A stretch of DNA of 9,022 nt from Chlorobium sp. GTDB lineage: Bacteria > Bacteroidota > Chlorobiia > Chlorobiales > Chlorobiaceae. The translations under genes were made by a program, and so were the position numbers. Where the stretch lies: assembly GCA_028277485.1 (NCBI GenBank), contig JANQGE010000108.1:1-9022 (forward strand), in the 5' to 3' direction. The notes beneath the pieces are model-generated. The model worked only from the letters and a program-made list of their open reading frames with translations. It was not told where the DNA came from and did not search any database. Positions 1-6,953 of the stretch are shown one piece after another. Within the stretch, counting starts at the first letter, position 1; the number at the start of each line of letters is the position of its first letter.

Positions 1-38
1 TCACTTAGCAACAAATTCAAAGAACTTTCCTGCTCGAA

Positions 39-52
39 CCTGTCGAGACAGG
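39..52. repeat. Short inverted repeat
   Basis: Six-base arms CCTGTC and GACAGG flank a 2-base centre. The site lies in the gene-poor left end, and no T-tract follows on either strand, so it does not look like an intrinsic terminator. It may be part of a dispersed intergenic repeat. Its function is unknown. Confidence 0.35.
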
Positions 53-94
53 GAAACCAACTTACACATTCACTCACAACTTTCCAAAACCTAT

Positions 95-190
95 CTACAT
101 CCGTCTTCGTGCCGCATCCATCTTCTGCATTACTTCTTCTCCCTTCCCTTGCCAGAGAGCCATCAACGAGCTCTTGACTTTCTGATGCAT
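95..190 (-). pseudogene. Possible remnant of a small gene, C-terminal part
   Basis: A minus-strand reading frame is open from about position 262 and ends in TAG at 95-97. Its only internal start is an ATG at 190, which gives 31 residues. The peptide has an ordinary protein-like composition (motifs such as SSLMALWQGK and EEVMQKMDAARR) and would form an amphipathic helix. No ribosome binding site or upstream start completes it, so it could be the tail of a decayed gene. I recognise no family. Its ATG shares the palindrome ATGCAT with the start of the plus-strand frame at 185, so at least one of these starts is probably accidental. Confidence that it is a gene or a remnant of one is low. Confidence 0.15.
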
Positions 191-319
191 GGCATCACTT
201 TCAAGTGGGCTCCTAACGTAAGAAAAGCACCTCTTACATCCAAACTGAAAACAGAAAAAACATTAAAAGAATTCAGAAGCCGAAGGATTGCTGAAGCCAG
301 AATGAGAAAAGACAACTAA
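185..319 (+). CDS. Doubtful small ORF, 44 aa, very basic
   Basis: The frame starts at an ATG in the palindrome ATGCAT and ends in TAA, encoding 44 residues rich in Lys and Arg, especially in the second half (KTLKEFRSRRIAEARMRKDN). The same frame is open back to the window edge, but that upstream part has a Ser/His/Leu-rich composition unlike a protein. No Shine-Dalgarno sequence is visible. The basic tail would suit a nucleic-acid-binding peptide or the end of a larger broken gene, but I recognise no family. It may be chance. Confidence 0.15.
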   Translation: MHGITFKWAPNVRKAPLTSKLKTEKTLKEFRSRRIAEARMRKDN

Positions 320-349
320 CTAATAAATAATGTCCCCTTGCCGACTGCC

Positions 350-376
350 AATTGAATACTGCATACTGATTCAATT
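350..376. repeat. Inverted repeat (hairpin) in the pyrG downstream spacer
   Basis: Perfect 8-base arms AATTGAAT (350-357) and ATTCAATT (369-376) enclose an 11-base loop. The right arm overlaps the start of the dispersed repeat core. The stem is AT-rich and lacks a following T-tract on either strand, so it looks like part of the repeat and not a terminator. Confidence 0.5.
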
Positions 377-505
377 CGACCCCGAAACCTCCCCCGTGAA
401 ATCAAACCAGATATTTCACAGGGCCGACCCCGATCTCCGATTATTTTCTCCCGCTTAACACTTAGCACCTAACAATGTCCCCTTGTCACTATATCAGCGA
501 AGCGG
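371..505. repeat. Mosaic intergenic repeat, copy 1
   Basis: This spacer repeat lies just downstream of pyrG. In order it carries a core at 371-387 (TCAATTCGACCCCGAAA), CGATCTCCG at 431-439, an ATTATTTTC stretch, and TCAGCGAAGCGG at 494-505. The first three modules recur in the same order at 5543-5651. The core matches there with one mismatch, and the fourth module is present but inverted. The core TTCGACCCCGA also recurs at 6390-6400. No coding sequence is inside. Function unknown; a REP- or MITE-like element is an inference. Confidence 0.5.
392..423. repeat. Imperfect hairpin inside repeat copy 1
   Basis: Arms GTGAAAT (396-402) and ATTTCAC (413-419) enclose a 10-base loop. The stem extends outward past one mismatch to CCC (392-394) and GGG (421-423). 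It lies 90-121 bases past the pyrG stop codon on the minus strand. It could act as an RNA 3' hairpin, but no U-tract follows, so it is not a standard intrinsic terminator. Confidence 0.4.
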
Positions 506-512
506 TAATCCC

Positions 513-2213
513 TCACCCCTGTACCGACCCTTGAGGCTCCTCCAGCGGTAAAGCAGCGTCAGGCTCAAAAGAAAGCTGCCGGTTGCCCTGCGCATACTCT
601 TTGGCTGCCTCCACAAAACCCAGGAAAAGAGGATGCACGCTGCGTACCCTGGACTTGTACTCCGGATGGAACTGCACACCGACAAACCAGCGATGGTTTT
701 TGATCTCGATAATCTCGGCGAGCTCACCGTTGGGAGACGTGCCGGAGAAAAGCATACCGTTTTTTTCAAACAGCTCGCGGTACTCGTTACTGAACTCGTA
801 ACGGTGGCGGTGCCGTTCATTGATGAGAAATTTGTTGTAAGCCTTGTATACCCTGGTGTTTTCTTTAAGAATACAGGGATAGCTTCCCAGGCGCATGGTA
901 CCGCCTTTCTCCTTGACCTTCTTTTGATGCTCCATAAGGTCGATAACCGGCTGGCGGCACCGCTTATTGAACTCTGTGGAATTGGCCTCGGCAAGGCCGC
1001 ACACGTTCCTGGCGAACTCTATCGATGCGCACTGCATGCCAAGACATATCCCCAAAAACGGAATATTGTTCTCACGAACATGCTGGATAAAGCGGATCTT
1101 GCCTTCGATACCCCTGTCCCCGAAACCGGGGGCAACCAGCACACCGTGTACATCTTTCAGGGATTCGGCAAGGATGCCGCCATTTTCTTCGGCATCTTCA
1201 GCGCGAACGAGCCGAACATGTACCTTGACGTTGTTAATCGCCCCCGCATGCACAAAAGCCTCGAGTATTGACTTGTAGGCGTCGGGGTATTCCGTGTACT
1301 TGCCGCAAATCACGACCGTCACCTCTCCGTCTTTCGGATGCCTCACCTTGTTGCTGAAATCACGCCAGTAGGCAAGCTCGGGCTCCTTGTATTTCTTGAT
1401 ATTCAATTTCTTCAGCACGCGCTTGTCGAGCTGTTCGTTGAGCAGTATCAGCGGTGCATCATAAATGGTCTCACAGTCGTTCAGTCCGATAACATCGGCT
1501 TCATGAAGGTTGCAAAAATGACCCACCTTGTTTTTAATCTCCCTTGAAAGCGGTTTCTCGCTGCGGCAGACAAGGATATCAGGCTGAATCCCGGTTTCAA
1601 GCAGCATCTTGACGCTGTGCTGCGTCGGCTTGGTCTTCAGCTCACAGGCCGCCTTGATGTAAGGAACCAGCGTCAGGTGGATGTTCAGCAGGTTTTTTGG
1701 TCCGAGATCCAGCTTCAACTGGCGCATGGCCTCAAGAAAGGGCAGCGACTCGATATCACCGATGGTCCCGCCGATCTCGGTAATCAGCACATCGAGACTG
1801 CCGCTCTTTGCCTGCTCGTTCATTCTCTCCTTGATCTCATCGATCACGTGAGGGACAACCTGAACGGTGCCGCCAAGGTACTCGCCATGACGTTCCTTGT
1901 CAATAACGGACTTGTAAACCCGTCCCATGGTGAGGTTGGAAGCCTGGGAGGTCGGTTCGTCGAGAAAACGCTCATAATGCCCGAGGTCAAGGTCGGTTTC
2001 GGCACCATCATCCGTCACATACACTTCGCCATGCTGGTATGGGGACATCGTTCCGGGATCCACATTGATGTACGGATCGTATTTCTGTATCGCCACACGC
2101 AGTCCGCGGGACTTCAGGAGCAGTCCCAGCGAAGCAGACAGAATGCCTTTGCCCAAAGATGAGACAACACCCCCTGTAACAAAAATATGTTTAACGTTTT
2201 TCGGTCTTGCCAT
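513..2213 (-). CDS. pyrG: CTP synthase (glutamine hydrolysing)
   Basis: Cytoplasmic enzyme making CTP from UTP, ATP and glutamine, the last step of de novo pyrimidine nucleotide synthesis. The product is 566 residues, close to the family's usual 530-560. The N-terminal synthetase domain (about 1-270) opens with the P-loop-like GGVVSSLGKG (14-23), followed by KYDPYINVDPGTMSP (44-58), HGEVYVTDDGAE and EIGGTIGDIES. The C-terminal class I glutamine amidotransferase domain (about 295-540) carries the nucleophile Cys390 in GICLGMQ and the His516/Glu518 pair in QFHPE. The last 25 or so residues are a poorly conserved tail. The start is ATG with no Shine-Dalgarno sequence. It lies 136 bp downstream of gyrA in the same direction. 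No strong terminator follows; the downstream spacer holds hairpins and repeats instead. All catalytic residues are present, and nothing suggests decay. Confidence 0.98.
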   Translation of the reverse strand: MARPKNVKHIFVTGGVVSSLGKGILSASLGLLLKSRGLRVAIQKYDPYINVDPGTMSPYQHGEVYVTDDGAETDLDLGHYERFLDEPTSQASNLTMGRVYKSVIDKERHGEYLGGTVQVVPHVIDEIKERMNEQAKSGSLDVLITEIGGTIGDIESLPFLEAMRQLKLDLGPKNLLNIHLTLVPYIKAACELKTKPTQHSVKMLLETGIQPDILVCRSEKPLSREIKNKVGHFCNLHEADVIGLNDCETIYDAPLILLNEQLDKRVLKKLNIKKYKEPELAYWRDFSNKVRHPKDGEVTVVICGKYTEYPDAYKSILEAFVHAGAINNVKVHVRLVRAEDAEENGGILAESLKDVHGVLVAPGFGDRGIEGKIRFIQHVRENNIPFLGICLGMQCASIEFARNVCGLAEANSTEFNKRCRQPVIDLMEHQKKVKEKGGTMRLGSYPCILKENTRVYKAYNKFLINERHRHRYEFSNEYRELFEKNGMLFSGTSPNGELAEIIEIKNHRWFVGVQFHPEYKSRVRSVHPLFLGFVEAAKEYAQGNRQLSFEPDAALPLEEPQGSVQG

Positions 2214-2349
2214 GACAACACCCGTGTTTTTTTAAACAGCTGGTTAAATTTATCGAAAGACAAGAAGTACCGCTCATGATAAATAGAGGTACCCTTTATT
2301 TCCTATCCCGACAGCATCCGGACCCTTCCACAATGGACAGAGGCAACCT

Positions 2350-4836
2350 TTAATTATCGAACAGTTCTATCTGCTCCTCCGGCCCGTCGGTATCATTCCC
2401 GTTTTCACCTTCAACACTTTTCGGTACTCTTGCAGTAGCGGAAATGGTGTCGCCGCTCATCAAACGGACAAGCCTGACACCTGAAGTGTTGCGGCCGGTC
2501 AGCCTGATATTGGACACATGCTGACGATTGACAATGCCGTTAGCTGTGATAATGATCAAATCGTCACCGTCATTGACATCGAGCAAGCCGACAAGATTGC
2601 CGACCTTCTCATGGGCTTTCAAGGTAATGACACCTCTCGCTCCCCTGCGGGTGAGACGGTAATCCTCAACCTTGCTACGCTTGCCAAACCCGTTGTCAGT
2701 GACCGCCAGCAGCGATGTGTCAGCCCGTTTCGAGGTGACCATCGAGATGCATTTCTCATCTTCAACCAGACTGATACCCTTGACCCCCATGGCAGTCCTG
2801 CCCATCGGGCGGACATCTTTCTCGGCAAAGCGAACTGCATATCCGGAATTCTTTGCCATGATAATATCATGTTCACCATCGGTCAAACGCGCCTCGATAA
2901 GCTCATCGCCCTCTTCGATGGTTATGGCTGCGATGCCGTTGCGCCGGGGCCTTGAAAACGCCTCGATATCGGTTTTCTTGATTATGCCCCTGGCCGTCGC
3001 CATGACAATGAACAGAGGATCATCGAAATTCTTCACATTGATGTACGCCCGTATATTCTCGTCCGGCTGGAGCTCCATGATATTGGCCAGAGACCGCCCT
3101 CTTGCAGCGCGTCCTCCCTCGGGAATCTCGTACACTTTCAACCAGTAACACCTGCCTTTGTTGGTAAAGAAAAGAATGTAGTGGTGAGTGGATGCTATAA
3201 ACATATGCTCCACAAAGTCCTCGTGCTTGGCCTGAGCGCCGGTCACACCCTTGCCGCCCCGCGCCTGACGACGGTATCCCGACACCGGGAACCGTTTGAT
3301 GAAGCCCTCGTGCGTGATGGTGATCACGACATCCTCCTGAGCGATCATATCCTCGATGGAGAACTCCCCCTCCTGAGGCCTGATCTCAGTGCGCCGCTCG
3401 TCACCATAAACTTGCCTGACCTTGAGCAGCTCATCCTTGATGATCTGCATTTGTTTGTCGGGGTTTGCCAGAATGAAGCGGAGTTCTTCGATCAGGGCAA
3501 GGGTTTCCTTATAATCCTTTTCGATCTTGTCGCGCTCCATTCCGGTAAGCCGTTGCAGGCGCATTTCCAAGACGGCTTTCGACTGGACCTCGGTCAACCC
3601 GAACTTCTCCATAAGCCTTTCCTGCGCCACCGAGGCGTTGGGAGACTGACGGATCGTCGTGATCACCTCATCAAGGTTGTCGAGGCAGATCTTCAAGCCT
3701 TCGAGAATATGCGCTTTCTTCTCGGCAGCGGCCAGCTCAAAAGTGGTCCTGCGCAGAACAATTTCATTACGGTGCCTGAGATACTCCTCCATCATCTCCT
3801 TCAGGTTCATCACCCTTGGCACACCGTTCACCAACGCCAAAAGAATAACGCCGAAGGTATCCTGCATCGCCGTATGCTTATACAGATGATTCAGCACCAC
3901 CTTTGCCACCGCGTCACGCTTCAGCTCTATGACAAGGCGCATACCGTCACGGTCGGATTCATCCCTTATATCGGCAATACCTTCGATTTTTTTCTGGTGG
4001 ATCAACTCAACGATCTTTTCAATCAGGCGCACCTTGTTTACCTGGTAAGGAAGCTCCGTAACGATAATTGACTCGCGCCCGTTTTTCTCGGTGACCTCGA
4101 CAACGGCCCTTGCTCGTATAACCACCCTGCCTCGACCGGTCCGGTAAGCCTGCTTCACCCCTTCATAGCCGTAGATAATACCGCCGGTAGGGAAGTCGGG
4201 AGCGATGACATACTCCATGATCCCGTCAATGGTAATCTCCGGGTTATCGATCATCGCGACCAGCCCGTCAACCACCTCCCTGAGGTTTTGCGGAGGAATA
4301 TTGGTTGCCATACCAACCGCGATGCCGGAAGCGCCGTTAACCAGCATGTTGGGCATCGCCGCAGGAAGCACAGTCGGCTCTTCGAGTGAGTCATCGAAAT
4401 TCAGGGCTGTGTCGACCGTCTCTTTATCCAGATCTTTGAGCATCTCGCCCGCAATGCTTTTCATGCGTACCTCCGTGTAACGCATGGCGGCAGGGGAGTC
4501 GCCATCGATCGAGCCGAAGTTGCCTTGCCCGTCGATCAGGGGATACCGCAGGGAAAAATCCTGAACCAGGCGCACGATACTGTCGTAGACGGCAACGTCA
4601 CCGTGAGGGTGAAACTTGCCCAGTACCTCACCAACCACGCGGGCAGACTTTTTATACGGCTTTCCGGCCTGCAGGCCGAGCTCATGCATACCGTACAACA
4701 CCCGCCGGTGAACCGGCTTGAGACCGTCACGAACATCCGGCAGGGCGCGGCTTACAATAACCGACATGGAATAATCGAGGTAGGAATCCCTCATTTCATC
4801 TTCTATGCTGATCGGCAAGACTTTATCGCGCTGCAT
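2350..4836 (-). CDS. gyrA: DNA gyrase subunit A
   Basis: Breakage-reunion subunit of the ATP-driven type II topoisomerase that introduces negative supercoils; it works as GyrA2GyrB2. The product is 828 residues (E. coli 875). The N-terminal winged-helix/tower part (about 1-490) includes ARVVGEVLGKFHPHGD (65-80) and the catalytic tyrosine Y120 in AAMRYTEVRM. The C-terminal beta-pinwheel (about 500-800) begins with the GyrA box QARGGKG (524-530). That box identifies it as GyrA and not the ParC subunit of topoisomerase IV. The tail is short and acidic and ends in EEQIELFDN. One notable residue is Val81, which occupies the position of E. coli Ser83, the main quinolone contact; the Asp87 equivalent (D85) is kept. 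Translation starts at ATG without a Shine-Dalgarno sequence. gyrB is not in the window. Confidence 0.98.
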   Translation of the reverse strand: MQRDKVLPISIEDEMRDSYLDYSMSVIVSRALPDVRDGLKPVHRRVLYGMHELGLQAGKPYKKSARVVGEVLGKFHPHGDVAVYDSIVRLVQDFSLRYPLIDGQGNFGSIDGDSPAAMRYTEVRMKSIAGEMLKDLDKETVDTALNFDDSLEEPTVLPAAMPNMLVNGASGIAVGMATNIPPQNLREVVDGLVAMIDNPEITIDGIMEYVIAPDFPTGGIIYGYEGVKQAYRTGRGRVVIRARAVVEVTEKNGRESIIVTELPYQVNKVRLIEKIVELIHQKKIEGIADIRDESDRDGMRLVIELKRDAVAKVVLNHLYKHTAMQDTFGVILLALVNGVPRVMNLKEMMEEYLRHRNEIVLRRTTFELAAAEKKAHILEGLKICLDNLDEVITTIRQSPNASVAQERLMEKFGLTEVQSKAVLEMRLQRLTGMERDKIEKDYKETLALIEELRFILANPDKQMQIIKDELLKVRQVYGDERRTEIRPQEGEFSIEDMIAQEDVVITITHEGFIKRFPVSGYRRQARGGKGVTGAQAKHEDFVEHMFIASTHHYILFFTNKGRCYWLKVYEIPEGGRAARGRSLANIMELQPDENIRAYINVKNFDDPLFIVMATARGIIKKTDIEAFSRPRRNGIAAITIEEGDELIEARLTDGEHDIIMAKNSGYAVRFAEKDVRPMGRTAMGVKGISLVEDEKCISMVTSKRADTSLLAVTDNGFGKRSKVEDYRLTRRGARGVITLKAHEKVGNLVGLLDVNDGDDLIIITANGIVNRQHVSNIRLTGRNTSGVRLVRLMSGDTISATARVPKSVEGENGNDTDGPEEQIELFDN

Positions 4837-4879
4837 GTTTGTGTTGGTAACTGATTTCTATGGGAATAACCGGGGATAA

Positions 4880-4906
4880 TGTATAAAATTAAAACTCTCT
4901 TCTAAA
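4880..4906 (-). promoter_or_regulatory. Weak candidate promoter for gyrA
   Basis: On the minus strand a -10-like TATACA (4880-4885) lies 44 bases upstream of the gyrA start codon. A poor -35-like TTTAGA sits at 4901-4906 with a 15-base spacer; TTGCGT at 4906-4911 is an alternative with a 20-base spacer. The spacer from rsfS to gyrA is 92 bp, long enough for a promoter, but neither -35 fits well. Confidence 0.22.
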
Positions 4907-4928
4907 CGCAAAGCTGCCGGAAATATTG

Positions 4929-5351
4929 TCAACTGCTTTCCGTACCTGTCACAGCAGCACCCTTCAGGCTTTGTTTCGGAGCATCGCCCCACAACGATTC
5001 GAGGTCATAAAACGTGCGCTCATCAGGCATGAATATATGCACGACAACATCGACATAATCGATCAGCACCCAGTGCAGCAAATCGGAGCCCTCGATATGA
5101 AAAGGACGTTCATCATCATGTTTCAGTTCATCAACAATATGCTCATAGGCCGCTTTTGCCTTCCGCTCGGAATCAGCCGTTGCGATGACAAAAAAATCAG
5201 TCACGCTGGTCAGGCCTCTTACATCGAGAATAATAACGTCTTCACATCTTTTCTCCAGCGACAGTTCCGCCGCTCTTTTCGCAAGCAGCTCGGCTAACGA
5301 AACCTCTCTCACACCCTGTGTCTTACTTTCCCCACGCCGCGGTTCAGCCAT
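4929..5351 (-). CDS. rsfS: Ribosomal silencing factor RsfS
   Basis: RsfS binds protein uL14 on the large ribosomal subunit and blocks joining of the subunits when translation must be curbed. The 140-residue product shows the family core: ILDVRGLTSVTDFFVIATADSE (about 41-62) and WVLIDYVDVVVHIFMPD (94-110), followed by the typical FYDLESLWGDAP. I chose the ATG at 5351 because ACGGAGG ends 3 bases before it, the clearest Shine-Dalgarno sequence in the window. An in-frame ATG at 5396 would add 15 residues, but its leader shows no such site and the extra peptide is not family-like. The ragged Ser/Thr-rich C-terminus beyond residue 126 lies outside the domain. It sits between tsaB and gyrA, co-oriented with both. 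Confidence 0.95.
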   Translation of the reverse strand: MAEPRRGESKTQGVREVSLAELLAKRAAELSLEKRCEDVIILDVRGLTSVTDFFVIATADSERKAKAAYEHIVDELKHDDERPFHIEGSDLLHWVLIDYVDVVVHIFMPDERTFYDLESLWGDAPKQSLKGAAVTGTESS

Positions 5352-5690
5352 AAACCTCCGTTTCACTCGATTATCAAAAAAATACCCTCCCCTCATTCAG
5401 GGACGACGGCCGGCCATCAAAATTTCTATCAAAAATATAGTAATAATCAACTGTTTCCGAAGCAGTTCATCATTATCCGGCCGTATCAGCCTCACTCGCT
5501 CTTCAGTTACAAACCTAACGCAGGAACGAGCTCAATAATTCTTCAATTCGAACCCGAAATCCGGCACCGGCTGCGATCTCCGTAAATGATCCGATCGGGA
5601 CTCGCCATCGGCCATTATTCTTTTTCTTTCGGATAACTTCCGCTTCGCTGAGCACGCCAGCGACTCAACAAATAAACAGCTCAACAATCC
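5352..5690. other. 339-bp spacer between tsaB and rsfS
   Basis: I see no gene here. It contains copy 2 of the mosaic repeat (5543-5651), a GC-rich hairpin with arms CGCTG (5646-5650) and CAGCG (5658-5662), and the 8-bp palindrome GGCCGGCC (5408-5415). A weak minus-strand promoter candidate for rsfS has TATATT at 5434-5439 and TTCGGA at 5456-5461, 16 bases apart. A 27-codon minus-strand frame (5532-5615) lies inside the repeat and is taken as chance. Confidence 0.5.
5543..5651. repeat. Mosaic intergenic repeat, copy 2
   Basis: In order it carries TCAATTCGAACCCGAAA (5543-5559, one mismatch to copy 1 at 371-387), CGATCTCCG (5574-5582, identical to 431-439), an ATTATTC stretch near 5614, and CCGCTTCGCTGA (5640-5651). 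The last is the exact reverse complement of 494-505. The shared module order makes common descent likely, and the inverted terminal module suggests rearrangement. It lies between tsaB and rsfS and contains no gene. Confidence 0.5.
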
Positions 5691-6365
5691 TCACGCTTTC
5701 GGGCGAAACTTCTGCTGGTAATCAGGTATCACCGTTTCCAGAGGCGGCAGATCGCCTGCCGCAAATTTTTCTTCAGCCATAGGGATCAGGGAAGCCGCCG
5801 TAAAGAAATCGGCCTTCACAGCCTGCACTCCGGCAGCACGGCAAACCTCCTGCAGCGGAACAATGTCTCTTGCAACAACGGCGCACCGCTCCTTCCATGG
5901 CTCAAGAAATTCTTTCAGGCGATCGAGCGGAGCATAGGCCGTCTTTTCGACCTTTTCCAGTTTATCATCTTTCCTGGAATACATTGTATGGTAAAACTCA
6001 CCCTTTCTTGCGGGAATAACCGGCACCAGGCACTCCGCGTCAGCACAATCGCGAGCCGAAACCGCAAGAGCTTCCATCGTGGATACCGTCACGAGAGGCA
6101 GGCCGAGTCCATACGCCATTCCTTTGGCCGCCGCCATACCGATCCGCAAAGCGGTGAACGACCCCGGGCCTGAAGAGATAGCCAGCAGGTCGATCTTTTC
6201 CAATCCTGTTCCCGCTGAAAAAAGCACCCTGTCCACCAGCGGGATGATTGACTCCGCCGTCCGCTGCCATTCCCGAAGCGTCTCCTCGACAATGCCGCCG
6301 GGCAGCCCCACTGCCACACTGATGCATTGATGCGTACACTCTATGGCAAGAGTTGTTTTATTCAA
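5691..6365 (-). CDS. tsaB: tRNA t6A37 threonylcarbamoyltransferase complex subunit TsaB
   Basis: Catalytically inactive homologue of TsaD. It dimerises with TsaD and, with TsaE, lets TsaD move the threonylcarbamoyl group onto A37 of ANN-decoding tRNAs. The product is 224 residues, normal for the family. The ASKHA-type N-terminal half starts LAIECTHQCISVAVG (6-20) and contains the family hallmark SSGPGSFTALRIG (64-76), followed by KGMAYGLGLPLVTVST. The C-terminal end PDYQQKFRP corresponds to the family's usual PxYLR-type ending. The start must be the TTG at 6365: an in-frame TGA lies five codons upstream and no ATG or GTG occurs between. No Shine-Dalgarno sequence is visible. tsaE lies 141 bp upstream in the same direction, with repeat copy 3 in between. 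tsaD is not in the window. Confidence 0.95.
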   Translation of the reverse strand: MNKTTLAIECTHQCISVAVGLPGGIVEETLREWQRTAESIIPLVDRVLFSAGTGLEKIDLLAISSGPGSFTALRIGMAAAKGMAYGLGLPLVTVSTMEALAVSARDCADAECLVPVIPARKGEFYHTMYSRKDDKLEKVEKTAYAPLDRLKEFLEPWKERCAVVARDIVPLQEVCRAAGVQAVKADFFTAASLIPMAEEKFAAGDLPPLETVIPDYQQKFRPKA

Positions 6366-6389
6366 CGCAAAACACCATCAATTCATAAT

Positions 6390-6447
6390 TTCGACCCCGA
6401 GTCCCGAAAGAAGAAAAATCGGAATTCGCCGTCGGTATCGGTATCGG
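6390..6447. repeat. Intergenic repeat, copy 3 (partial), with CGGTAT tandem
   Basis: TTCGACCCCGA (6390-6400) is identical to 375-385 of copy 1. A short stretch resembling parts of copy 2 follows, then a tandem of CGGTAT twice plus CGG (6433-6447), then T7. It fills most of the spacer between tsaE and tsaB, within 25 bases of the TTG start of tsaB, so it must be part of any tsaE-tsaB transcript. Confidence 0.4.
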
Positions 6448-6456
6448 TTTTTTTGC

Positions 6457-6481
6457 CCAATACGGGGAACCCACATATTGG
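6457..6481. repeat. Hairpin downstream of tsaE
   Basis: Arms CCAATA (6457-6462) and TATTGG (6476-6481) can be extended inward through further pairs around a small loop. It begins 26 bases past the tsaE stop codon on the minus strand. In that direction the hairpin is followed by an A-tract, not a U-tract, so it is not a standard terminator. It could stabilise or help process a tsaE-tsaB mRNA. Confidence 0.35.
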
Positions 6482-6506
6482 AATACCCGTCCCACAAATC
6501 AAAAAA

Positions 6507-6935
6507 TCAGCTGTCAACAACAATTCTTCTCTCATCCTCTCCAACCGCCTCAATAAAAACTTTTTTTGTGTTACCTGGAAGTTCATCGGGAAATTTCTCC
6601 CCCCACTCGACAACCGAAACCGCTTCACCAAAGATGTACTCCCCAAACCCGAGCCCTTCAAGTTCCAAAGAAGTCTCGATGCGATAGAGATCGAAATGCT
6701 GCAGCTTTACCGGCGCATCTTTCAGTCTGCCGTTATAGATGTTGAAAATCGAAAAGGAAGGGCTTGACAACTGATCACCACACTGAAAGACCTGCGCGAT
6801 CCCACGCATGAACTCGGTTTTCCCCGCACCGAGATTCCCGCTCAAAGAAACAACGTCTCCCGGCTGCAAACTCACGGCAAACTGCCGCGCATATTCACGG
6901 GTTTCCTCAACCGAACGGGAGTAGAATTCTCTCAT
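6507..6935 (-). CDS. tsaE: tRNA t6A37 threonylcarbamoyltransferase ATPase subunit TsaE
   Basis: P-loop ATPase that binds the TsaB-TsaD dimer and drives the t6A modification cycle. The product is 142 residues, typical of this small family. Walker A is GNLGAGKT (33-40). Next come SSPSFSIFNIY (58-67), in place of the commoner SPTF, then LQHFDLYRI (78-86), and the C-terminal marker VVEWGEKFP (108-116). I chose the ATG at 6935. A TTG seven codons upstream would also be in frame, but its codons lie in a CAAAGGGCAAAAG-type repeat tract, so that extension is probably non-coding. No Shine-Dalgarno sequence is visible at either. The gene is followed by tsaB in the same direction, which fits shared function. 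Confidence 0.95.
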   Translation of the reverse strand: MREFYSRSVEETREYARQFAVSLQPGDVVSLSGNLGAGKTEFMRGIAQVFQCGDQLSSPSFSIFNIYNGRLKDAPVKLQHFDLYRIETSLELEGLGFGEYIFGEAVSVVEWGEKFPDELPGNTKKVFIEAVGEDERRIVVDS

Positions 6936-6953
6936 GGGAAGAAAGGCAAAGGG

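Larger units (their letters stand above)
329..485. repeat. 12-bp direct repeats bracketing the pyrG downstream spacer
   Basis: AATGTCCCCTTG occurs at 329-340 and again at 474-485 in the same orientation, with 133 bp between. The enclosed DNA holds two inverted repeats and the TTCGACCCCGA repeat core. The pair could be target-site-like flanks of an inserted element, or internal units of a mosaic spacer repeat. No transposase gene lies inside. Confidence 0.45.

Noticed and set aside
633..1271. Open 212-codon plus-strand frame.
   Set aside because: Antisense to the conserved amidotransferase half of pyrG; treated as a shadow.
2217..2234. Hairpin AACAC-CC-GTGTT followed by a T-tract on the plus strand just upstream of pyrG.
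   Set aside because: The loop is only 2 bases, the stem is 5 bases, and no plus-strand gene lies upstream to be terminated.
3181..4071. Open 296-codon plus-strand frame.
   Set aside because: Lies wholly antisense to gyrA, whose protein is complete and conserved. The antisense product has the His/Leu-rich composition of a shadow frame.
5352..5396. N-terminal extension of RsfS from an ATG at 5396.
   Set aside because: The extension is not family-like and has no ribosome binding site, whereas the ATG at 5351 is preceded by GGAGG.
5532..5615. Minus-strand 27-codon frame between tsaB and rsfS.
   Set aside because: Lies within mosaic repeat copy 2 and has no ribosome binding site or recognisable protein features.
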